DNA from: Actinoplanes nipponensis | GTDB taxonomy: Bacteria; Actinomycetota; Actinomycetes; Mycobacteriales; Micromonosporaceae | DNA length: 64,000 nt | Direction: 5' to 3' | Assembly: GCF_016862275.1 (NCBI RefSeq) | Contig: NZ_BOMQ01000004.1 | Location: 94,242-158,241 of the forward strand | In this document: positions 56,707-64,000 of the stretch, piece by piece | Numbering within the stretch: position 1 is the stretch's first letter | How the letters are laid out: every line of letters begins with the position of its first letter | Position numbers and translations under genes: made by a program | Notes under the pieces: generated by a model | What the model was told of the DNA's origin: nothing | What the model saw: the letters and a program-made list of their open reading frames with translations, nothing else | Database searches by the model: none

Positions 56707-58503
56707 GTGCCCGCGGTCGATGAGGTCCTGAACGAGCCCGGCCTCTCGGTCGCGGCGGCGCCCGCGCCCGCGCGCCGCCGCCGCACCGATCTGGCCGCGG
56801 CGCTCAGCTATCTCGCCCTCGCGGTGCTGGTGCTGATCCAGCTCTGGATCGACCCGGCCGGCCGGGTGCTGTCGCACAACGACGACGACCACGGCTTCTT
56901 CGCCTTCGCCCTGGCGCACGGCGAGCGGGTCCTCTTCGACGGGGCGAACCCGCTGTTCAGCGACCGGATGAACGTGCCCGACGGCGTCAACATGATGGCC
57001 AACACCACGGAGCTGGCGCTCACCGTGCCGCTGGCCCCGGTCACCCACTGGCTCGGCGTGGGCGTCTCGGTCGTGCTGCTGCTCACGCTCGGCCTCGCCG
57101 GTACGGCGTTCGCCTGGTACTTCGTGCTGTCGCGGCACCTGGTCGAGAGCCGCCGCGCCGCCTGGGTCGGCGGGCTGTGGTGCGGGTTCGCGCCGACCAT
57201 GGTGTCGCACGCCAACGGGCACATCAACTTCGTCTCGCAGTACGTGGTGCCGTTCATCGTCTGGCAGGTGCTGCGGCTGCGCGAGCCGGGGCGCGCGGTG
57301 CGCGGCGGGATCGTGCTGGGTCTGCTGGTGGTGCTGCAGGTCTTCATCAACGAGGAGACGCTGCTGTTCACGGCGCTGACCCTGGGCGTGTTCGTGGTGG
57401 CGTACGCGGCCCTGGCGTGGTCGCGGGTGCGGGACTACTGGCGGCGGTTCCTCGCCGGGCTGAGTGTGGCGGTGGTCACGGCGGCGGTGCCGCTGGCGTA
57501 CCCGCTGTGGTTCCAGTTCACCGGGCCGCAGAGTTACAGCGGGCAGCCGTTCGAGCCGGGCAAGTTCGTCACCGACCTGCTCGCGCTGGGCGCGTACGCG
57601 CGGCAGTCGCTGGCCGGCAACGCGGCGATCGCCCGCGAGCTCAGCGTGAGCCCGACCGAGGACAACTCGTTCTTCGGCCTGCCGATGCTCGTGCTGACCG
57701 GCGTCTGCGTGGCGCTGCTGTGGCGCAACCTGGCCGCCCGGGCCGCCGCGATCGCCGGCCTGGTGCTGCTGATCATGTCGATGGGCCCGGAGCTGCGCGT
57801 CGGCGGCCACGACACCGGCATCCCGCTGCCGTTCGCGCTGATCGCCCACCTGCCGGTGATCGACCTGGTCAGCGTCACCCGGTTCGCGATGGTCCCGGCG
57901 ACGGTCATCGGCCTGCTGCTGGCGCTGGCCGCCGACCGGTTCCCGCTGCTGGGCCGGCGCCGGCGCGCCGCGTTCTGGATCGGCCTGGCCGTGGCCATCG
58001 TGCCGGTGCTGCCCAAGCCGCTGCCGGTGGTCGAGGCCGACCCGCTGCCGCCGTTCATCGCCCAGCGGATGTGGCGCGAGTACGTCCCCGCGGGCCGCAC
58101 CCTGGTCACCGTGCCGCTGCCCGAGGTCACCACCGGGCGGTCCGGGATGCGGTGGTTCGCCCTGTCCGGGCTGGATTACGCCGTGCCGCGCGGATACTTC
58201 ATGGGACCGGCGAACCCGCCGCTGAACCGCACCGGCTCCTGGAACGCCGCACCCCGGCCCACCTCCGACCTGTTGCGCATCACGGGGGCGTACGGTCGGA
58301 AGCCGAACGTCTCGGTCTCCGACCGGCTGGCCGCCCGGGCCGACCTGGCCTACTGGCGGGCGGCGGTGGTGGTGCTCGTGCCCGGCACGCCGCATCACGA
58401 CCTGCTCGCCACGACCGTGTCCGAGCTGCTCGGCCGGCCACCGCGGCCGGTCGGCGGCGTTCAGCTGTGGGATGTCCGGGACATCGTTCCCCCGTCCGGG
58501 TGA
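56707..58503 (+). CDS. Large multi-pass membrane protein, GT-C glycosyltransferase-like
   Basis: 598 residues. About eleven hydrophobic helices lie between residues 35 and 440. An acidic first loop (HNDDDHGFFAFALAHGERVL) sits where GT-C enzymes keep their catalytic Asp, and the conserved-looking SHANGHINFVSQYVVPFIVW lies in a later loop. The C-terminal 160 residues form a soluble external domain. Neither a named substrate nor a precise family can be given. GTG 56707 follows CACAAT (56695-56700) by 6 nt, consistent with a leaderless transcript separate from rsgA. Confidence 0.7.
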   Translation: MPAVDEVLNEPGLSVAAAPAPARRRRTDLAAALSYLALAVLVLIQLWIDPAGRVLSHNDDDHGFFAFALAHGERVLFDGANPLFSDRMNVPDGVNMMANTTELALTVPLAPVTHWLGVGVSVVLLLTLGLAGTAFAWYFVLSRHLVESRRAAWVGGLWCGFAPTMVSHANGHINFVSQYVVPFIVWQVLRLREPGRAVRGGIVLGLLVVLQVFINEETLLFTALTLGVFVVAYAALAWSRVRDYWRRFLAGLSVAVVTAAVPLAYPLWFQFTGPQSYSGQPFEPGKFVTDLLALGAYARQSLAGNAAIARELSVSPTEDNSFFGLPMLVLTGVCVALLWRNLAARAAAIAGLVLLIMSMGPELRVGGHDTGIPLPFALIAHLPVIDLVSVTRFAMVPATVIGLLLALAADRFPLLGRRRRAAFWIGLAVAIVPVLPKPLPVVEADPLPPFIAQRMWREYVPAGRTLVTVPLPEVTTGRSGMRWFALSGLDYAVPRGYFMGPANPPLNRTGSWNAAPRPTSDLLRITGAYGRKPNVSVSDRLAARADLAYWRAAVVVLVPGTPHHDLLATTVSELLGRPPRPVGGVQLWDVRDIVPPSG

Positions 58504-58551
58504 CGGGAATGATGATCGGGCCCGCGGTGCTGCTTCTGGTTGGCGGAAAAC

Positions 58552-58574
58552 TTGTCGTACCCCGCGGCTAGGGT
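58552..58574 (+). promoter_or_regulatory. Damage-type promoter of uvrA
   Basis: TTGTCG (58552-58557), 11 nt, TAGGGT (58569-58574). The box TTGTCGTAC is identical to that of polA over nine bases. The start GTG 58614 is about 30 nt downstream of the expected start site and has its own GGAG, so this mRNA is not leaderless. Confidence 0.7.
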
Positions 58575-58613
58575 GGCGGCGCCCATTGTCTTGACGTTAC
58601 GGAGTGGCTGGCT

Positions 58614-61571
<2,958 letters not shown>

Positions 61572-61602
61572 TCCACAGGTAACGCACAGCTACGCCGCCC
61601 GT

Positions 61603-61623
61603 CCGCCCCGCCACCTGGGGCGG
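61603..61623 (+). terminator. Hairpin after uvrA
   Basis: CCGCCCC (61603-61609) pairs with GGGGCGG (61617-61623) over a 7-nt loop, 32 nt after the uvrA stop. A short G+C-rich stem without U tract; moderate support. Confidence 0.45.
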
Positions 61624-61779
61624 GCGCCGCGGCGTGGCCGAAACCCCCGCGAAACCCGGCATCCGGGCCGATGTTTTCCGTCCGGCCCATGAACCACTTC
61701 GCGGATGGCAGCGTATGTACAGGCGACGCCGCGTGACGCAAGCGCGCGGATCCAGGGGTACGGGAAGGGTTCGGAACAG

Positions 61780-62325
61780 ATGACTGACGTGCAGACGAGG
61801 CCCGACGCCGAGATCACCGCCGCCCAGCCGGCCTGCGGGGGAGCGGGCTCGTCGCGGCGCGTCGTGCTGGCCGGGGCCACCGCCCTCGGTGCCGGCTGCC
61901 TGCTGGCCGCCTGCGGGACCGACACCAGCGGCGCCGGCAGCAACGGCTCCAGCGGCGGCGACTTCAGCAACAACCCCGCGCCGGCCGGCAGCAAGGGCGC
62001 CGACACCGGCACGACCGGCGGCGACTCGGGCGGCGACTCCGGCGGCTCGGCGCTCGCGCTCGTCGCCGACATCCCCGAGGGCGGCGGCATCATCAAGGGT
62101 GACTACGTCATCACCCAGCCCGCCTCGGGCACGTTCAAGGCGTTCAGCAAGGTCTGCACCCACCAGGGCTGCGACGTCAGCAAGGTCGACGGCGGCGTGA
62201 TCACCTGCCCCTGCCACAACAGCACGTTCTCCATCGAGGACGGTTCGCCCACCGGCGGCCCGGCCAAGAAGCCGCTGCCCGAGACCAAGGTCAAGGTGGA
62301 CGGCGACAACATCGTCGCCGCCTGA
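61780..62325 (+). CDS. Rieske 2Fe-2S protein, Tat-exported lipoprotein
   Basis: 181 residues. A twin-arginine region (SSRRVVLAGATALGAGCLLA) ends in lipobox LAAC near residue 45, so it should be folded with its cluster, exported by Tat and lipidated. A Gly/Ser/Asp-rich linker follows (to about residue 90). The Rieske fold then shows CTHQGCDVS and CPCHNSTFSIEDG, i.e. Cys and His of both cluster loops plus the extra Cys pair that forms the disulphide in high-potential Rieske proteins. It is too small to be a bc1 subunit with an anchor helix. The electron partner is unknown. It sits between uvrA and uvrC. Confidence 0.9.
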   Translation: MTDVQTRPDAEITAAQPACGGAGSSRRVVLAGATALGAGCLLAACGTDTSGAGSNGSSGGDFSNNPAPAGSKGADTGTTGGDSGGDSGGSALALVADIPEGGGIIKGDYVITQPASGTFKAFSKVCTHQGCDVSKVDGGVITCPCHNSTFSIEDGSPTGGPAKKPLPETKVKVDGDNIVAA

Positions 62326-62345
62326 CGGCACGCACCCGATGAGCG

Positions 62346-62432
62346 GGGGCCGGCGTGATCCTGCCGACGCGGCCGGCCCCGACACCCTCCGGCCGGAGGC
62401 CCGACGCCGTGGCGGCGGCAACGGGCCTCCGG
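62346..62432 (+). terminator. Two successive hairpins between the Rieske gene and uvrC
   Basis: GGGGCCGGC (62346-62354) pairs with GCCGGCCCC (62372-62380). CCGGAGGCCCG (62393-62403) pairs with CGGGCCTCCGG (62422-62432). Both stems are perfect. They end 10 nt before the uvrC promoter box, isolating it from read-through. Confidence 0.6.
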
Positions 62433-62442
62433 TCGGACAATC

Positions 62443-62465
62443 ATGTCAGGGGTCCGCACTAGTGT
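62443..62465 (+). promoter_or_regulatory. Damage-type promoter of uvrC
   Basis: ATGTCA (62443-62448; one mismatch to TTGTCA), 11 nt, TAGTGT (62460-62465), then GTG 62472 after 6 nt, leaderless. The nine-base box reads ATGTCAGGG. Confidence 0.65.
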
Positions 62466-62471
62466 TGAGTC

Positions 62472-64000
62472 GTGCCTGACCCGTCCAGCTACCGTCCGGC
62501 GCCCGGGACCATTCCGGACGCCCCCGGTGTCTACCGCTTCCGTGACCCCACCGGCCGCGTCATCTACGTGGGCAAGGCGAAGAGCCTGCGCAGCCGGCTG
62601 AATTCGTACTTCGCCGACACGTTCGGCCTGCACGCGCGCACCCAGCAGATGGTCACCACCGCGGCCGCCGTCGACTGGGTCACGGTGAGCAGCGAGGTCG
62701 AGGCGCTGCAGCTGGAGTTCTCCTGGATCAAGGAGTTCGACCCGCGCTTCAACGTCAAGTACCGCGACGACAAGTCGTACCCGTTCCTCGCCGTCACGCT
62801 CAACGAGGAATACCCCCGGCTGCAGGTCATGCGGGGCGCCAAGCGCAAGGGGGTGCGGTATTTCGGGCCGTACTCGCACGCCTGGGCCATCCGCGAGACC
62901 CTCGACCTGCTGCTGCGCGTCTTCCCGGCCCGCACCTGCTCCACCGGCGTCTTCAAGCGGGCCGGCCAGATCGGCCGCCCCTGCCTGCTGGGCTACATCG
63001 GCAAGTGCTCGGCCCCGTGCGTCGGCACGGTCTCCGCGGCGGAGCACCGGGCGATCGTCGACGACTTCTGCGACTTCATGGCCGGGCGCACCGACACGTT
63101 CGTCAAGCGCCTCGAACGCGACATGATGCAGATGTCCGAGCAGCTCGAGTTCGAGAAGGCGGCCCGGCTGCGCGACGACATCGCCGCCCTGCGCAAGGCG
63201 ATGGAGAAGCAGACCGTCGTGCTCGGCGACGGCACCGACGCCGACGTCGTCGCGTTCGCCGAGGACCCGCTCGAGGCGGCGGTGCAGGTCTTCCACGTCC
63301 GCGACGGCCGCGTCCGCGGCCAGCGCGGCTGGGTGGTGGAGAAGGTCGAGGACCTCACCACGGGAGACCTGGTGCACCACTTCTGCACCCAGGTGTACGG
63401 CGACGAGCACGGCGAGAACGACGTGCCCCGCGAGCTGCTGGTCCCCGCCCTGCCCCCGGACGCCGAGGCGTTGGAGAAGTGGCTGACCGAGCACCGCGGC
63501 AGCCGGGTCAGCCTGCGCGTGCCCCAGCGCGGCGACAAGCGTTCCCTGCTCGAAACGGTGGCCCGCAACGCCGGCGAGTCCCTGGCCCGGCACAAGCTGC
63601 GCCGCGCCGGCGACCTGACCACCCGCAGCAAGGCGCTGGACGAGATCGCCGAGGCGCTGGGCATGGAGACGGCGCCGCTGCGCATCGAGTGCTTCGACGT
63701 CTCCCAGATCCAGGGCACCGACGTGGTGGCCAGCATGGTGGTCTTCGAGGACGGGCTGGCCCGCAAGAGCGAGTACAGGCGGTTCGCGGTCCGCGGCAAC
63801 CCGGACGGCTCGGGCACCGACGACCTGGCCGCGATGAGCGAGGTGATGCGGCGACGGTTCGCCCGCTACCGCGCGGAGACCTCGCCGGTGGGCGGCGGCT
63901 CGGCTGACTCCTCGGCCGGAGTGGCGGGTCCGTCGGCCGGGGCGGCCGGCTTCGCGGGCTCGTCGGCCGGAGTGGCGGGTCCGTCGGCCGGGGCGGCCGG
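62472..64000 (+). CDS. uvrC: Excinuclease ABC subunit C, partial (C-terminus beyond window)
   Basis: Dual-incision nuclease of nucleotide excision repair; 509 residues are present and the frame is open at the right edge. The GIY-YIG domain (about 15-95) shows [20 protein letters not shown] and [12 protein letters not shown] Cys-rich region for the Fe-S cluster follows ([20 protein letters not shown], near residue 170). The UVR motif is near residue 210 ([20 protein letters not shown]), and the RNase H-like nuclease begins near 390 ([20 protein letters not shown]). After ARYRAETSP, in the linker before the next nuclease strand, a 51-bp repeat encodes [14 protein letters not shown] units. The start is fixed by the leaderless promoter. 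In mycobacteria uvrC lies elsewhere (next to the yvcK/whiA group). Confidence 0.95.
   Translation, partial: MPDPSSYRPAPGTIPDAPGVYRFRDPTGRVIYVGKAKSLRSRLNSYFADTFGLHARTQQMVTTAAAVDWVTVSSEVEALQLEFSWIKEFDPRFNVKYRDDKSYPFLAVTLNEEYPRLQVMRGAKRKGVRYFGPYSHAWAIRETLDLLLRVFPARTCSTGVFKRAGQIGRPCLLGYIGKCSAPCVGTVSAAEHRAIVDDFCDFMAGRTDTFVKRLERDMMQMSEQLEFEKAARLRDDIAALRKAMEKQTVVLGDGTDADVVAFAEDPLEAAVQVFHVRDGRVRGQRGWVVEKVEDLTTGDLVHHFCTQVYGDEHGENDVPRELLVPALPPDAEALEKWLTEHRGSRVSLRVPQRGDKRSLLETVARNAGESLARHKLRRAGDLTTRSKALDEIAEALGMETAPLRIECFDVSQIQGTDVVASMVVFEDGLARKSEYRRFAVRGNPDGSGTDDLAAMSEVMRRRFARYRAETSPVGGGSADSSAGVAGPSAGAAGFAGSSAGVAGPSAGAA
63909..64000 (+). repeat. 51-bp in-frame repeat in the uvrC linker, cut by the window edge
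   Basis: Two near-identical 51-bp units (TCGGCCGGA at 63912 and 63963) encode [21 protein letters not shown] repeats. The array continues past the edge, so the copy number is unknown. Confidence 0.85.

Overview
The window is high-G+C (about 72%) actinobacterial chromosome. Three things point to Micromonosporaceae, most likely an Actinoplanes-like genus: frequent GTG starts and leaderless-looking starts, mycothiol-linked and mshD-like genes, and a chemotaxis receptor, which would fit an actinomycete with motile spores. The backbone order hisI-trpE-trpC-trpB-trpA-lgt ... pyk-tesB ... ANTAR regulator-polA-rpsA-coaE-uvrB ... metallo-hydrolase ... uvrA is the order I know from Mycobacterium tuberculosis (about Rv1606 to Rv1638), with accessory genes inserted between the conserved blocks.

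Layout. 1-8.1 kb: an unrecognised Pro/Gly-rich protein, then the last step of a histidine segment and an almost complete tryptophan pathway with overlapping start/stop codons, then lgt. 8.2-18 kb: an FAD monooxygenase, a GNAT, gltBD and a chemoreceptor. 18.1-23.9 kb: pyruvate kinase and thioesterase, a DUF308-like membrane protein, a helix-turn-helix/LAGLIDADG protein next to a 74-nt tRNA-Leu(CAA), and an ANTAR response regulator. 24-31.8 kb: one long uptake operon, a complete branched-chain amino acid ABC system followed by a polar amino acid ABC system. 31.8-45.3 kb: polA, a 1.6-kb gene-free repeat island, a Tat-exported hydrolase, an ArsR regulator, a minus-strand operon (methyltransferase-DUF2945-DUF3140), rpsA, coaE and uvrB. 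45.3-55.4 kb: small enzymes among minisatellites, terC behind a probable yybP-ykoY manganese riboswitch, typA, a lytic transglycosylase, a divergent L11 paralogue, a ClpP homologue that seems to lack its catalytic Ser and His, and hydrolases. 55.4-64 kb: rsgA, a large membrane protein, uvrA, a Rieske lipoprotein and the start of uvrC.

The strongest system-level observation is regulatory. polA, uvrB, uvrA and uvrC each carry a TTGTC-type box exactly 11 nt before a TAnnnT -10 element. That is the architecture of the LexA-independent RecA-NDp/PafBC DNA-damage promoter known from mycobacteria. The same architecture precedes the translationally coupled methyltransferase-DUF2945-DUF3140 operon, which predicts that these poorly characterised proteins belong to the damage response. 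Other candidates for new biology are the L11 paralogue whose ribosome-binding site sits in an inverted repeat, the apparently dead ClpP, and the tRNA-linked LAGLIDADG protein.

Limits: all assignments come from reading the sequence and from memory of protein families. No database search, structure prediction or alignment program was run.
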